A stretch of 64,000 nucleotides of DNA, from the NCBI GenBank assembly GCA_036245805.1, contig BTRK01000001.1:10168001-10232000 (forward strand). The letters run 5' to 3'. The translations under genes and the position numbers were made by a program. Under the pieces are notes generated by a model that worked only from the letters and a program-made list of their open reading frames with translations, ran no database searches and was not told where the DNA came from. The DNA is from Pristionchus mayeri (lineage: Eukaryota > Nematoda > Chromadorea > Rhabditida > Neodiplogasteridae). Shown here piece by piece: positions 22,840-36,542 of the stretch (positions are counted from its first letter, which is position 1; each line of letters starts with the position of its first letter).

Positions 22840-25800
22840 TGTCCCTTTTTTAACATCTAGCCTTGGGACGGACGCGGCGTGAGAACTATGATTTTGGCGG
22901 CATCAATAGGTGATTATTTTTCTAAATATTCCGGTAACTTCTAACTTTAAAAGAGGCGTAGTTGCCCACTAGTTATTATTACAGTATATTTTTTGAATAG
23001 TACTCGAAATTCGATATCATCCTCACTTATGCGAATACATTCTACTTACTACGTTTACAGAATCTCGCATAGCACACCACAGACTACGCTTCCTGGTCTC
23101 ACAGTAACCACAAATAGTATCATTTTCCAATATTTTCACATAATGTTCCCACAGTGGTAAGAAGTGGGAAAATGGTGCAGAGGTTTTTCTTATTTTTAGT
23201 TATCACCGGAAGATTAGCATCATATAGTAATCATCGGACTAATTGTATTTTCATCTTGACATCAACATGCAAATTAAGAAAAACTCACGCCCGCCAATCA
23301 CAATGCCCGCTTTGCGTGGGAAGAAATAGAAGCCACTGCTCGTTAGGTGCATGAACTGAGAAATCCATGTTACAAATACCAAATCGGTGGGGTTACCGTT
23401 TCAGATCAGATAATTTAGAACTCTGGTGTAGTATGACGTTACTGCTTACCTAGTGTAGAGTTCTATATTTTCTAATACTAGAACCCGCCCGCCCCCCTTT
23501 CTCATCTCTCACCGTACTCACTCCTCTTTTAAACATTACATCGGGAGTGAAAGACGCCGACTATTCCTCGCTTACCGGTTGCAATCCAGCGTGCGCCAGG
23601 TTCGTTATATGTCACAGGTAGCAAAATATATATGTCACAGGTAGCAAATGCCGCCAGCAGATATCGATATGAACCTTAAAGAATACATATTTAAAGATCA
23701 AAGATTAAAGATCAAAGATCGACGATTAAATATTAACCAATCGTCTATGATGTTGTCGTTGCGATGATGAAGAGCAGAAGACCTGTAACGACGCCAGGCC
23801 GGATTAGAACCACAAATATATCCTTCTCTAGTAATTTCACATAATCATACCACACTTTACTTTTGACTTATATGGGGATTTTAGTGGTTTTACAAACCCC
23901 ATACAAACAATTTCAAGTCTCTGTGAGCTGAGACACAAAAATACTGGAATTCAAATTTGCACTTTCCTCCCTGAGTTTTTTGCAGAGAGTGGAATTCCGC
24001 TCGTGATATTTCCTCATCATTATTCAATCCAATTGATGAACTATCCGGTCTAATTTACTCTTTCTTGTTATTTTGCAATCTCAGCAAAATCGTGAATGAA
24101 TGAGTACCATTGGAGAAGACGGAGATCGTCGTGGTCGTGGCCAGGAAGGCGGAGTGGAACGGGTGCTGGTGCACCCAAGCGAACGAGGATTGCAGAGACA
24201 TCTGAGAATGCATCTGACACCCGTGCCACGTGACAACTGACAATGGCATCTGACATGTTCTGACATGACAATGAGATAATGACAACTGCGAATTCGTTCC
24301 GGTGGTTCATGAATGGGTGCAACGTTTATCCGTCAACTCTACGCATACCACTGGCAGGCCAGGTAGAAGGGAAGGGGAGATAGAGATCGTCAAGGGACGA
24401 TACAGAATGGTTCATGATGAATCACAGAACGAATGCGCACATGTATGCGAGTTGTTCGATCATCGTCAGAGATGAAGCTAACACTATAAGACGTGTATGC
24501 TCGGTTATTCTTATTAGAGTTCGTAATTCGGGGGGGGGGGGGTACACTGTGGGCAAACGATGCATGCTCATCGGTGTTTATTGAAAATACGTTACGGGAA
24601 ACAGCCCTTCATCAATAAGGATGGTGAAAATTCACGGAACGAGTACAATCTTCAGAGAGGTGTTATTCGGAGAATACGAGAAGAAGCTAATACGCGAGCA
24701 CCTAGATCATTCCGACCAATATGTTCGGGATTAGGCATCGCGTCGTGTTTTGATGAGATGTGATGTTTTGTTTGGATATTGCCAATCAAGATGACAGGGG
24801 AGGACTCGAAAAAGGGAATTAAACAAAAAGTGCGATATGATATTCGAGCCGCTTTCCACAGTCTCGATGCGGAATCGCTAGCCATCTCAATTTCAATTGC
24901 AATTGCAATTTGCCTTTTCAATTTATATATGGTAAAGATAAGCTCACATCATACCGTGTGAAAAAATATCTGATTGCATTTCTCATGATTCCGGAAGATA
25001 TCTGCTGAACCCACGCATTGGACGTTGTTCGCAAATCGAGAAACACTAATTCAGCAAAAAATCTTAGGGAATGAAGAGCTACTGGGGTTTCAGAGAAATG
25101 AATTAAGAAAAAGTTTACATTTCCGAAATAACACTTTGCTATTGCTAAAATAACCATCTGTTGTCATGACGTCGATATATAAGGACATGTTCAACCTTTA
25201 GAATAATATATTTTAACTAGAACAAATAACTCTACTTTGCGTGAAATCAAGGTCTGCGTAACTTTGGATTTTTCAGAAAAATATTGATTGTCTTATAAAT
25301 TGCTGTACTTTGCCGTGAAATTATTAGATAGAAGCTCATAAAGTTTATTCATAAGCTCCAAGCGTGCACTACCTAGTACCAAAAAGAGAAAGCTGTGGAA
25401 TGCAGTATACGCTTCGTATAAGTCAATGAATCACGGATACTTGAAAATCAGGGTTCTCTAGAATAAATCCCTGTTTCGCGGATTAATGAGACTGACAGCT
25501 ACCAATGGGCGTTGTTATCATTACTTACAGGGTTCTCTATTGCAACGATATTTATGAGCCCAATTGGCTTTCTCATTTAAAAAAGTGGCATTTGCACCTG
25601 AATTATTTTTCAATGAAAATGTCGAAAACGCTGATATGAAGGGCCTTCAGGCACGGTTCACCCTAGAAAAAGTAGCCACCTCCACAATATTCCTAATTAG
25701 TTTGTGATAGGGTAAGGGTTGTTCGTTAATTTTAGCACGAAAGAACCGCCCTTCGAACCACGTGGCAAGCACAAAAAAGGCAATACATGTGTATTTCGAT

Positions 25801-26455
25801 GTTCTACATTGGACACCTAAAATCCGAAAAACCCTGTTCACGAATGGAGATCCGCATTCTCTCCCAAATGAAATTTTGACTTGTACCAGAAAGGTAGTTC
25901 ACATTCATAAATAATTGAAATCTCAAGAACTATCGGTATAGATACAGTACCCCTAAAACTTATCTTGACATTCGTCATGAAAACTCAAATTCTGATTCCG
26001 CGCATATTTCTAATATGTTCTTAATGTTAATGGCTGATCAGTCTCAACATTATCAGTACAATATAGGCCAGTCACGCTTTACAACTGTCGATAACATAGG
26101 GTCCTATCTCCGTTCTAAAATAAATTATAATACTTTGAAAAGTAATGTCGTTGGTTAGCCAGATGAAGTTTCCTGCATCGCTGTTTTATTTCCCTTGGTC
26201 GGACAGATCTATGATAGTGTGCGCGAAAGAGAGTATAAATGCCCCTATCTAGCACGAAAAGATCTGAGTTGATTGGACAACAACGAACGATGTTAGATAT
26301 CAGGATGCACTTTAGTCAAAATCGCGCAAAACTTTAGGCTCAACCTAATAATTATTTTCAATATCTTACATTCAATCTGACCTTCTCTCGCGTTGTAAGA
26401 AATATTTGCACATTTTGAGAGCTAATTTCAAAACTTTAGGATGAAACTTTAGAAC
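22840..26455. other. Intergenic, no supported gene
   Basis: No exon chain is convincing on either strand. It holds a short AAAGATCAAAGAT repeat (23690-23725), TCTGACA-type repeats (24200-24270), a run of G (24531-24541) and AATTGC repeats (24890-24910). The small open frames here overlap on both strands and lack splice support. Confidence 0.4.
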
Positions 26456-26463
26456 TTTTCAGA

Positions 26464-26569
26464 ATGTCTTCGTCAGAATGTCACATCTCCAATCGAGCTC
26501 AGCCTTTTGAATTTGCCCTCTGACATCGTTCGGAATGTCATCATTCTGGGATTCGACATAATGCGAATG
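26464..26569 (+). pseudogene. F-box-like exon 1 copy, frameshifted
   Basis: Starts at an ATG directly after cttttcag|a. It is 106 nt instead of 138, so 32 nt are lost relative to its paralogues. The F-box block (SLLNLPSDIVRNVI) is out of frame with the start and ends at a GTTAGT donor. Fragment only; it lies 0.67 kb upstream of the larger paralogue. Confidence 0.7.
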
Positions 26570-27135
26570 GTTAGTTGATATTACGAATTGGTCAACCAAA
26601 TGGTAGAAGGGAAATAGTAACACTTTGTGAAGCTTTCCCGAGAGTGTGAGCGCCGCCCAATCAAGGACGGTATAGGGAATGTATCCGACTATTTGGCGGT
26701 TAACCCATGGCAACGCTGATTCACTTTCCTGACGCTTAACAATTCGCATATTTCGAAATTATTGGCAAAAGTAATGCCATGGGAGTGCACCGGCATTGCC
26801 AGAGAATAACTATCTTCTTCAATGGGTGGATTTACACATTTAGTAGGACGTCACTCTTCTATCCATAGTTTCTTTCGCTCCTTCTTCTCAAGACCTCATC
26901 AACTATTGCGTGCTCTCTTTCAAGGCATAATTGTTAACTATTTATCATTATCCGAAATGACTATTCGCGTGGCCATTCGTTGTTGCTTTGTAATCTCTCC
27001 CCTTATTTCCTGTATAAGACGTGGGAGAAGTGATGTAACGTTAAGGCTTCGAACAGCCAAATTATATAACTTGCAACTGATAATAATTTTGGGTTAACAT
27101 TTACTTATTTTGTAAGCTAATTCATAAGTTTCAGA

Positions 27136-28536
27136 GTGAATCAGCTTCTCGGAAACAGGAATTCTCCGGAGGAGCCAGATCAAGAATTCGAGCTCAATCT
27201 CTCGAATTTGCCCTCCGACATCATTCGGAATGTCATCAGAATTGGACAGGAGTCAATCGATTCAATGAAACTGGTGAGTGGACATTTCGAATACAAACCA
27301 TATTTATATTTATAATTAGGTCTCATCCTCACTAACTATTTACTTACGGGCTAAATTAACAAAGTGCAGTGATGTAGCCTATGTAAACTTCCCTTTGACT
27401 ACTTGAAGATGAGGTTAATGGTTAGGGTGGAAGTGTGGATTACATGGTAAAGAGCACGCTATACTTTGATATCATTCGAAGCGTAATTTGCATTTTCCAT
27501 GTCTAAGCAACATAAAGTGATGGATGAGGAGAGAGTTGAATGTATTTTGTAGTACTATTAATTGTTAATAAATTGATTGTTCTCTTAAGATCTCTCCGAG
27601 ATGGGATTCCCTTGCCGTGGACCATCTCAACCATCGCTCTAATCTTCCTTCAATCAATGAGATTGAAATTTTGGGGAAGGATAATCTGTATCTACGAATA
27701 GCTGAAAAGTATCAAGCCTACTTTGGTTTGACGAAGGATAGGGTATTTCACAGCTCCGAGAATAAACAAATTATATACGTTAGTACATTCTTCATATATT
27801 TTTTGAATATTTTTCAGAAGATGAAATACAAGTATTTTAAAACAATGCATTCAGGTCAACGTGGCCCATCCCTTTTCCGGTTCGACTGAACTGCTGAAAT
27901 TTCTGAAACCTTGGGCGATGTTCTAAATCGGGAACCTCGACTTGGGCGGAAATTATGAGGGAATGAAGCACGTCTGGAGTTATTTGGGAGATGTGAGAGT
28001 TGATAAGGCTAATATCAGATACTCTCAAGAACACGAGTAAGTACATATTAAAAACAGCGGCACTAAGTCCATGACGTCATGTTTTTGATATATCAGAGGC
28101 TGCAGGACGCCATAATTCTCATCCGAAGTAGTATCTATACTTAGGCTGTTTTAATTATATTCCTAAAATACTATTGCAGAAACGATGTATTGAACCTTCT
28201 CGAGGTTGCTAAAATAGATCGGCTGGTCTTGATAATTTGCTATTTGAATGACATCATCGATGGTAAGTTTTCTCGGAACTCATCCTATCAAATGCCCCAG
28301 CCTAATTTAAAAATTCAACTTTAAAAAATATCAATTCAGAATTGAACAAGTTTGTGGATTTTTTCGTGAAATCTACTCGCTTTGTCTCTAAGCTCGAGTT
28401 GTTTTCTTACAATATGGAACGCCGAGAACAATGGGAACGAGTGAGGGACATGCTGAACTTCACAGGATGTGTTACCTATGAAATTTTCGAACACGGGTTT
28501 GGTTCTATAACTGTTCGCCAGTGCTCAAATGAGTAA
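27136..28536 (+). pseudogene. F-box-like gene, five exons, start codon lost and one internal stop
   Basis: Exons 27136-27273, 27590-27778, 27855-28036, 28180-28262 and 28340-28536 join in perfect phase to 789 nt (263 codons). Exon 1 has the F-box core (LNLSNLPSDIIRNVI), exon 2 continues it (KLISPRWDSLAVDHL), and the last exon has RREQWERVRDML and a TAA stop. Two lesions are visible: the start is GTG where the paralogue at 14374 has ATG, and exon 3 has an in-frame TAA at 27924-27926. F-box proteins act as ubiquitin ligase adaptors. With only two point changes this is either a very young pseudogene or a gene with another first exon and an alternative exon 3. Confidence 0.75.
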
Positions 28537-29080
28537 TGATATGTCTTTCCAACACGTTAGCACTTCGAATTTATTTATTCACGTTTGAAGTCAACAACTT
28601 TTTTGAATAAATCAAATCTGTCCAAGTTTTACTCTGTCCCCGTGAGATGGAAATACAAATTACAAGGTAATTATATCATAAGCTTGGAAATTAAAAAAAA
28701 ACGATAGAAGTGCTCTACTCTTATTAGTGGAATTTGCAAACAAGAGCAATTTGAAATTTTAAACCAGTTTTGAACTATGGCTTGTTGACTTAAACGAGCC
28801 GTTTATTTTACAGTGCATCAATCTTGAAATGTATTTTTAATCTTGCCTAGCGCAAGCTACATCTACATAAATACCATAGTGAATTCACCGCGGTGAGTGA
28901 ACAAAGCTTATTTATCTTAATTTACATGTAATGTATTTAAAACATTTTTTTCAAGTATGGATGTATGCATTTGGGCATTCAGGGTGAATAGAATTCGGTG
29001 AGCAGTCACGGCAAAATTTCAGAAACGTGTGCATACATTAGTCTTAGCAAACATTTACTACGTCCCCTACACTAGACTTC

Positions 29081-29190
29081 GAGACACGATACAGCGCCCC
29101 TTAATCTAACACACTCTTTCGAGCGATCGAACGACGAGAGAGTGTGTATAATGAAGAGGGCGCCGTGTCGTTTCTCGAACACTCCCCTGC
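29081..29190. repeat. Short palindromic MITE, family Q
   Basis: Arms include GACACGATACAGCGCCCC and the mirror GGGCGCCGTGTCGTTTC, with ACACACTCTTTCGA facing GAGAGAGTGTGT around the centre. It shares the ACACTCTCTC/GAGAGAGTGTGTATAATG core with 54722-54815. Confidence 0.7.
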
Positions 29191-29200
29191 ACGAAGCAAC

Positions 29201-29645
29201 CGAACGCTGTTCTTATCTTCTTATCTTAATGTGCAGTTACGAATTCAAGAACAGCTCTTCATTCACAGTTTTAGAAGGACAAATTCCGAGTGAGTAGATC
29301 ATTCACGCAAGCCTAAAAACTATTGACTTCCCGAGTATGGAAGCGTGGGCACTTCTTCGGTTTCTGGCCACCCCCCCCCCCTCATCTAGCCCACTCATTT
29401 CTAGGTATGCCTTCCTGCTTTTCGGCCGCACAACCCCTCAATGATAGGCGGGAATGGGAAATTGAGGAGTGGGTGGCCAGAAACCGAAGAAGTGCCGAAG
29501 TGTGCATACATTTACGGAAACGAGAGAAGTAACACACATTTCCTACTACGGCTCCTACACGAAGCAACCGAACACTGTTCTTATCTTCTTATCTTAATGT
29601 GTAGTTACGAATGACCGAACAGCTCTTCGTATTCACAGTATGGCA
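29201..29645. repeat. Direct repeats flanking a C-rich hairpin
   Basis: A block of about 90 bp (ACGAAGCAACCGAAC, then CTTATCTTCTTATCTTAATG) occurs at about 29204-29280 and 29561-29640. Between them, 29349-29494 is an inverted repeat with GCACTTCTTCGGTTTCTGGC at the left and its complement at the right. A diverged copy of this hairpin lies at 20878-20990. It ends just upstream of receptor A. Confidence 0.7.
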
Positions 29646-30007
29646 AGGGCTGTTTGAAGATTTGAGAGTAGGCTGAGCATTCACGCAAAGCTTAGATCGA
29701 AGTGAGTATGAATTCTTCAACGACTAAGCCCTCATTTGTGTATTCGATTGCCGAATCGGTGACTTATGTATACGTAAACTGCATTGAACCTATCATGACA
29801 ATTGCATACGTCTTGTTGATGTGGATAATTGGAAGGTGATTTTTTTATTGTTCAAGAGGCGAAATGGAGTAGATCCTGCTGAACGTTTTCATCCCGTTTC
29901 GCTCGAATTCGATTCGATCCGTGACTTATTATCCGAAAACCCATTTTGACGGGGACATCCATGCCATGATCACGTAGGTAATAACGCTTGCTCCTGGCGG
30001 ATAAATA

Positions 30008-31258
30008 TCAGGTTGTCCAGAAAGTAATGCTCGATTTTCAATTTTTCGATTCTAATATTCCCTGACTTTTGTTACCTTCTGACTATCATATTGTTATATA
30101 TGGTCGTTGAATGCATGGATACTCTTTCCATCGCACATTGGTTCAAGCCTGTGTAATTGTTATTGAGGCGACAGGATGAAGTCAAAGGTATATCAACATT
30201 GTGTTGAACTGATTACTTTTTGGCCCAACATTCCATGGATAGCTTTGATAACTGCCACATGCGAAAAGTACTACACACGGATATTACAATACAACATGTG
30301 AATCTAGTCCGCTGCAAAAGACGGCATAAAAATAAACTCATTTGTGAACTTGACCCTACCTGAACATCAACAGAAATACTTGTTTTTACCGCGTCTCCGT
30401 CACAATAGACTTATCGATCTCAAATGTAGTAAAACGAAAAGTATTTCCTACGTTTAACTTAAAATTGTATTTATATGAACGTGTAATAATTCTACCAAAA
30501 TGTACAGCATTCATCAACCTGACAATGAAATTTGACCATCGAAATTAGCAAATTTCAAAACTTTATGTTTCCAGCATTGATGAAAAGTCCTAACTTTTGT
30601 GGTTGATTGAAAGCAACTCTGTATATGTCCGTAGCCGGCAGGTCTAAGACAGGGGATTGCATCCTTTTGAGGAAATAGATTCATTCGCCGAACACCAAAA
30701 GTCAAATTTTGCCTATATTTGAATTTATTCAACAGCACTGAAATTCAGTGTTTCCGGAAAGTAGAAAAGGCGTGCGTTCAAATGTATTTTTGTGATATGT
30801 AGCACCATTGTATATCATGGAAGCTCACCTATCTAGAATCCAGTATCAATGAACCTCGAAGCAGAAAACGTTATCGCTTGAAAAGTCTTTCCTCGGCAAG
30901 AGGTGAATCCAATGGTTTTTACTCGTGCTATGTTGAGTCAGGAACGACCTCAGACCTATTTTTAGATAGAACTACCAACGGGCTTCTTACTCCGCTATGT
31001 TAGATTTTACGGCAATTTTCCACCTCAAAATATGAGAAGCAGCAAATATTTTAAAACGAGTGTGAAAATATCACTTTTGATAAAACTTGGATTTTATGAA
31101 TATCCAAAAGACATGATGCCATTCGAACAAATGCTTATATTGCCCAAGTACACCGCTACAACATGCTACCGAGGTATCTTGAAATCTTTAACGAAAAGGA
31201 TTTTACGCGAGCTCAAAGAGCATGTTTCAAATGGAGCGTTACTTTCTGGACAGCCTAA
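30008..31258. mobile_element. Mariner-type element in intron 1 of receptor A
   Basis: 1251 bp with ends TCAGGTTGTCCAGAAAGTAA and the mirrored TTAGGCTGTCCAGAAAG, flanked by TA (30006-30007, 31259-31260). No intact transposase frame; the length fits a full-length but decayed mariner. Confidence 0.8.
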
Positions 31259-31281
31259 TACATTGAAATTGAAATATAATA

Positions 31282-32193
31282 TCAGGCTGTTGCAAAAGTC
31301 TTGTGGTTTTTTGTGTCTGTACTTTGAACTATCATAACTCGCGTGTCTCAAATCTCAATGGCCAACAAACATGGTATTGTTTAGGGGTATGCTTGAAATT
31401 TGTTCACGTATATTTCAATCACACCGATCTTGCAACCAACGCAAGGAATTATGATTAACCCAACTGCAAAATATGCACACAATTTTGCTTTACATTTATT
31501 TATCTAGATATGTGAAGGGAAAATTCATGAAACAACTTCATAATTATGGCTGAGAAGTAGCATTGATATTCTTTCAAAAAATAGTATAGACCTGTATATG
31601 AGTGGGTTTGAACCAAATTGCATGATATCAAAAATAGGAGCAGACGCCGGCTACATGTGACTTTGTCGATCTTTTCTGAATGTAAGACCAATCATACAGG
31701 CGCCGTCATGTGTGTGCTGTATGCACCCACGAAAAAGCTATATTCTCATAAAAAATATTGGCAGTTGATTCTTTCCCCTTTCAGAAAATTTGAATTTCTT
31801 ATTTTTCATAAATATGCAAAATCAACAGAGAAATGGTACATGTAGTCATTTACAGATCAACTTCATTCCTCGAAAGGATGTAACTTCCAGCATTCATGAG
31901 GAAAAGTTTTTATAGGGTAAAGATGGGAGCTTCATATAACCACAAGGGATTGAGCATTCATGCTTCAGGGGAAACAGAATATTGAGAAATGTGTCGTTTT
32001 CAATGGATGAATTTTCGTAATTTTAACTTGATTCTGTTCTCGCCTCTCTGATTGGGCAATGCTGATAGGGTGCGCATATGAAATAATATACAAGGCCTCA
32101 TTAGTAATCAATGTCCGGAAGTTCATCGATCAATCCAACAGGAAGATGGAGGGCAAAATATCAAAATTCCACAGGACTTTTGCAACAACCTAA
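31282..32193. mobile_element. Mariner-type element, copy 1 of a pair
   Basis: About 912 bp with ends TCAGGCTGTTGCAAAAGTC and the mirrored TTAGGTTGTTGCAAAAGTC. TA precedes it; the right flank TA has mutated. It carries a short conserved coding block (GAVMCVLYAPTKKLYSHKKY) also present in the copy at 40875-41801. It starts only 23 bp after the previous element. Confidence 0.8.
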
Positions 32194-33889
32194 AAGATGA
32201 GAAATGCATTTTGAATCTCCTTTTAAAATTGTTTCCCCTAGCAGCATTATCCTACTACGCCATTTTCGGATGCGGGACATACCTCTTTGCATAGATAGTT
32301 TTAACTGCTCCATTGCAACTTTGAAAAGGATATGCCCTGGGAGTTCCTAATTATGCTTTTACTCTCTCCTCACTAAACTACCCCCCCCCCTTTTCAGAAA
32401 CAAGGTACCATATTTGCACGGTTCGTTCTAGAGTTTCTTCATATTAACGGGTAAGCTGATAAAGATTTTTCAACTTTATCTCCATTTCCCAAGCATCCCA
32501 GCTTGTCTGAACCTTCTTACAGTGGTGCTTAGACCAGAAGGAGCCGTGAATGTGCAAGCATTTACATGGAAAGGTATTATAAAAACCTGCAGAAAATGAA
32601 AACCTTTGGAACTCTCTCTGTAATGCTCAATCCTGCCAAATGCACGACTTTTAACGTATCCTTGCAGATACCAATTGAAATTCTAGAAGCACATTCAGAT
32701 CAATAATAAATATTTTCAGCGATCTATAAATCGCTACTGTTTGCTTCGTATTGGTTCTCACTATGCCATACGGTGGGGAAGGTCTATAGCAAGAATGTAT
32801 GCTGATGAACATTTCAAGTTTCAGGTTTTAGGAGTGGCTGCGAGGTTCACTGCAATTTGCTTCCCGCTCACTGATGCAGACGTGAGCAATCAGCCTTAGC
32901 ACTCACAGCATGCCATAACGATAGAAAGCGGGGAGATCTTTTCGAAATCAAATTGCAAACGATGTTGGGAACCCGAGCGTAATAACTTGTGTTTCAGACT
33001 CACTATGAAACGCAAATATTTTCAATAGGGATCGAATTTGAGAATTTCGATAGGTTTCAGAACCGTTTCAAATATCGAAGCTTATTTTCCCTGCTTTTCC
33101 CGTCGAGAAACAATCTGGCATCTTGTCAGGTCAAATTTAATTACATTTCGCTTTCTCACTTTTCCCCGACGAAAGGAATATTGTGCACTTAATAGAGGAG
33201 AATGTAGAAAAGAGAAGGACCCCTCCCGCGTTCTCAAAGTCATCTAACTTTACTATTACCGTATTTTTATACAAACTACAAAACAAGACAAGCCACGCTT
33301 CCAGTTTTGGTCGCCTCGTCGAGTTCGAGTAGCAGGCATTCTGATGTACATCGTACCAATTCTTATCTATTCGTTCGTCTTTCCGGCCGAATTGAAGTAT
33401 CGGTATGCACATATGGAATAATCACATAAAATATGCATTTCACTGGAACACTTTAACAATTCAGAATCGATAATAAGGGCGAGCACAGGTTTTCCGGCCT
33501 CATCGACTGGGCAAACAAGTTATGATTTTTTTAATATTCGAGATATTCTAAGTTTTTAACAACTCAATATATGCCACGATGGTTTGCAAAATCAAAAGCA
33601 TTGATTTTGTTCGACTTTCAAAAAATTCATTGCAGACCGCTATGATAATATCGGTCTCGAGCTACTTCCTATTTCTTGTACTGACACTCCCAATGTGCGC
33701 CGCATCTCTCTATAAACTGCACGAGGCCCAGCGATTCAATGTGAGCTATCGTACTTCTGTAACAGGAATTTCAAAAATGTATGTGGTGCAAGTGGGGAGG
33801 ACTAGCGATTATTACAAACGTTTAGCTGTAACAATTCAAGATGTTACACAACATTTAGTTTTATCACGAGTCTTATGAGAGCATGATCA

Positions 33890-35345
33890 CTAGGCACTAG
33901 GAGCCGAAAGTTTGAGCAATATCCACGAGATGTCAGAGTATATTGGGGATGAGAAAACTTTTGATGTTGGCAGTTTGACTCAGAACCGGCTTTTAGGGAT
34001 TTTCCAGTTTTGCGTCCGGCTCTATTGTGCTCCCAGATGAGCTAGGATGATGGGATTAGGCTTTAAACAACTTTTATGTTTTCGTCAAAAATGGAAAACC
34101 ACATCTTCATATTGTAATTTTCGAGAAACTGTCAACGAAATCAGATATTAAATTCTACTGGCTCAGTAACCCCCATGTTACCCAATTTTTCTTTCCATAT
34201 TATGAATCCTCGATGCCGATATAGTCTAGGAAAAAATACTATTTAAACGCTACCTTGTGGCTTTTTGAGTTCTGATGCCCGGAAGTCGATTAAGTGAACT
34301 ATGCGGTGATATAGGCATTGCGAAATTAGTCATTATTCGGCTCTATTTCTTGTGTTTTGACGAATTATCAACAATTTGAGATGGAATACAACTGAAGCTG
34401 AAAAACTGAAAAGACCGGATTTAAAATCTTTTCTGAAAAGTCGATTTTTTCGACCCCGGAAAATCGAAAAATCTCAAAGTTTGAAAATTGCTGATTTTCA
34501 CGACAAATTAAAATTCCCTAACAAAAATAATTATTTCAAAGCCTACATCACCAATGGAATTGACCGGTTTGTTCATTTATAGGCTGTTGAAAATGGCATG
34601 GGATGAGTTCCTGAATCATATTTATCTTACGAAAGTATCGCTTGTTTCGACGCGAAATGATCTATGTTCTGACAAATTCGATCAGTTTTATTAAAATATT
34701 GCATCAAAGAAGAAAAAATAAAACTTCGAAAATTTTCGATTTTCCGGGGTCGAAAAAATCGAATTTTCAGAAATGATTTTATATCCGGTATTTTCAGCAT
34801 GAATTGTTGTCTTCCATCTCAAACCGTTGATAATTCATCAAAACACAAGAAATAGAGCCGAATAATGACTAATTTCGCAATAACTATATCACCGCATAGT
34901 TCACTTAATCGACTTCCGGGCATCAGAACTCAAAAAGCCACAAGGTAGCGTTTAAATAGTATTTTTTTCCTAGACTATATCGACATCGAGGATTCATAAT
35001 ATGGAAAGAAAAATTGGGTAACAGGGTGGTTCCTGAGCCAGTAGAATTTAATATCTGATTTCGTTGACAGTTTCTCGAAAATTACAATAAGAAGATGTGG
35101 TTTTCCATTTTTGACGAAAACATAAAAGTTGTTTAAAATAATTTTCCGCACATTTTGAGCCCAATCAAATCATCCTAGCTCATCTGGGAGCTGAGATACA
35201 CTAGAGCCGGACGCAAAACCGGAAAATCCCTAAAAGCCGGTTCTGAGTCAAACTGCCCACATCAAAAGTGTTCTCATCCCCAATATACTCTGATATAAAT
35301 ATCTCGTGGATATTGCTCAAAGTTTCGGATCCTAGTGCCGCAGGG
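33890..35345. repeat. Foldback element (type 2 relative) in an intron of receptor A
   Basis: Left arm from ACTAGGAGCCGAAAGTTTGA, right arm ending TCAAAGTTTCGGATCCTAGT. The arms pair through AGAACCGGCTTTTAGGGATT to a centre near 34620. It shares blocks with the 15711-18820 foldback. It lies between the TM5 exon (33738) and the next exon (35432). Confidence 0.85.
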
Positions 35346-36542
35346 GGTCCGTTTTCATGCAATCTCTCAGAAGATGCGTGTTATGTTGTATGTCCTCAGT
35401 TTTTGCTCGCTACCCTTCCACAGTTCATTATAGAAGAACCTCGTCAAGCAGGAGCGACTCCTCTTCCTTCATGCCGTAATCACAACATCGGCGCACATGA
35501 TGAAGAGTGTGCAGCAGGTCATGAGTTAATTGAACTATCGGTTCACCATTGGTTTTTTTTCCAGATAGCTGCTTATGTTGGACTATTCATAGGCGATATG
35601 TTTATGTTCTACCTAGCCGCAGGAATGGTATAGTGTCACCCGTATATGTATGATTATCCTATTCTTCGATTTCATTTCATTGATGATAATAATTTTAATA
35701 AAAAAAGATCAAAAAAGAGACAAAAAGATCAAAAAGAAAAAAAACGTAACAAATTTACAAATTCTTTCAGTACACCCCTCTAAACTCACTGACCACATTT
35801 GTTCCGCCAGTTTTGCTCATCGTCACTTCGAGCTTAGTGAGACAAGAGGTACTTATTATCCAAATCGTATATCCTAAACTCAAAACTCATAAAATTATTT
35901 GTTCTAACACATGTTGTTATTGGTTGCGAGATGAAATATCTCAAAATCCAAACACAACTATTTTCTCGTGAGGTTTTTTTGTAATCATCTCTGTCTGAAT
36001 ACCTGGTTCCCTTTTCAACATCCTTTACTAGATATTCCCGTCCCAAATGGGAAAGCGTCTCACTAAGGTGCATGAATCCGACGAAATTGTTATTGCCCTG
36101 GCTTGTTTTAGGAAAAAAACGCGAAGACGTGATTCATCTTCACCTGTACCTTTAGATCGTCGCTTATTTCGTGGTCGTCGTGCTGTCCCTGCTCGAATCG
36201 CATCGGTCACTCCATTTTCACCACTCGCTGTTAGACCATCAAACTACTTTTAAGAAGCGTCATATTATTGCAACCATTCTTTTTGTGCAATCCGTGTTAA
36301 AGTATTGTCTATTTTTCTCTCTAGTTTGGACTCGATTCTTTTAATCCGGATAATAAAGCAGAACTTTCTGGTTCTTTTGGTTTTCATCCGTAAGGTCATT
36401 CTGCGAGTTTACCAGACGCATATTACAAAAAAAAAGAAAAATAAGACGCCACACTTTTCTAAGCCTTCTTTGGAAATTTTGCATTTCACTCTTCTTCGAG
36501 TATTCGAATGCCAAAAAACAAAAGTGTTGTTATTACTTTCAT

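Larger units (their letters stand above)
29708..36252 (+). pseudogene. Serpentine receptor paralogue A, decayed
   Basis: Exons homologous to intact gene B are found in order: 29708-29835 (MNSSTTKPS, TM1), 32398-32450, about 32490-32574 (CLNLLTVV), about 32721-32784 (LLFASYWFSLCHTVGK), about 32826-32880 (VLGVAARFTAICFPL), about 33288-33392 (VRVAGILMYIVPILIY), about 33465-33519, 33637-33738 (SSYFLFLVLTLPMCAA), about 35432-35515 (VKQERLLFLHAVITT), about 35566-35630, about 35771-35850 (VPPVLLIVTSSLVRQE) and a basic tail near 36150-36252. Lesions: in-frame TAG at 32429-32431 where B and D have Tyr, a one-base shift at the exon 3 acceptor, and a last exon out of phase. Long introns contain two mariner-type elements and a foldback. 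Such receptors sit in chemosensory cilia; the exact family (Srg/Srv/Srx-like) is uncertain. Confidence 0.7.

Noticed and set aside
24055..24322. Three overlapping minus-strand frames
   Set aside because: They overlap in all frames because of a low-complexity TCTGACA stretch; no splice or family support.
30008..32193. One composite 2.2 kb transposon
   Set aside because: Each half has its own matching TIR pair with TA boundaries, so these are two adjacent insertions.
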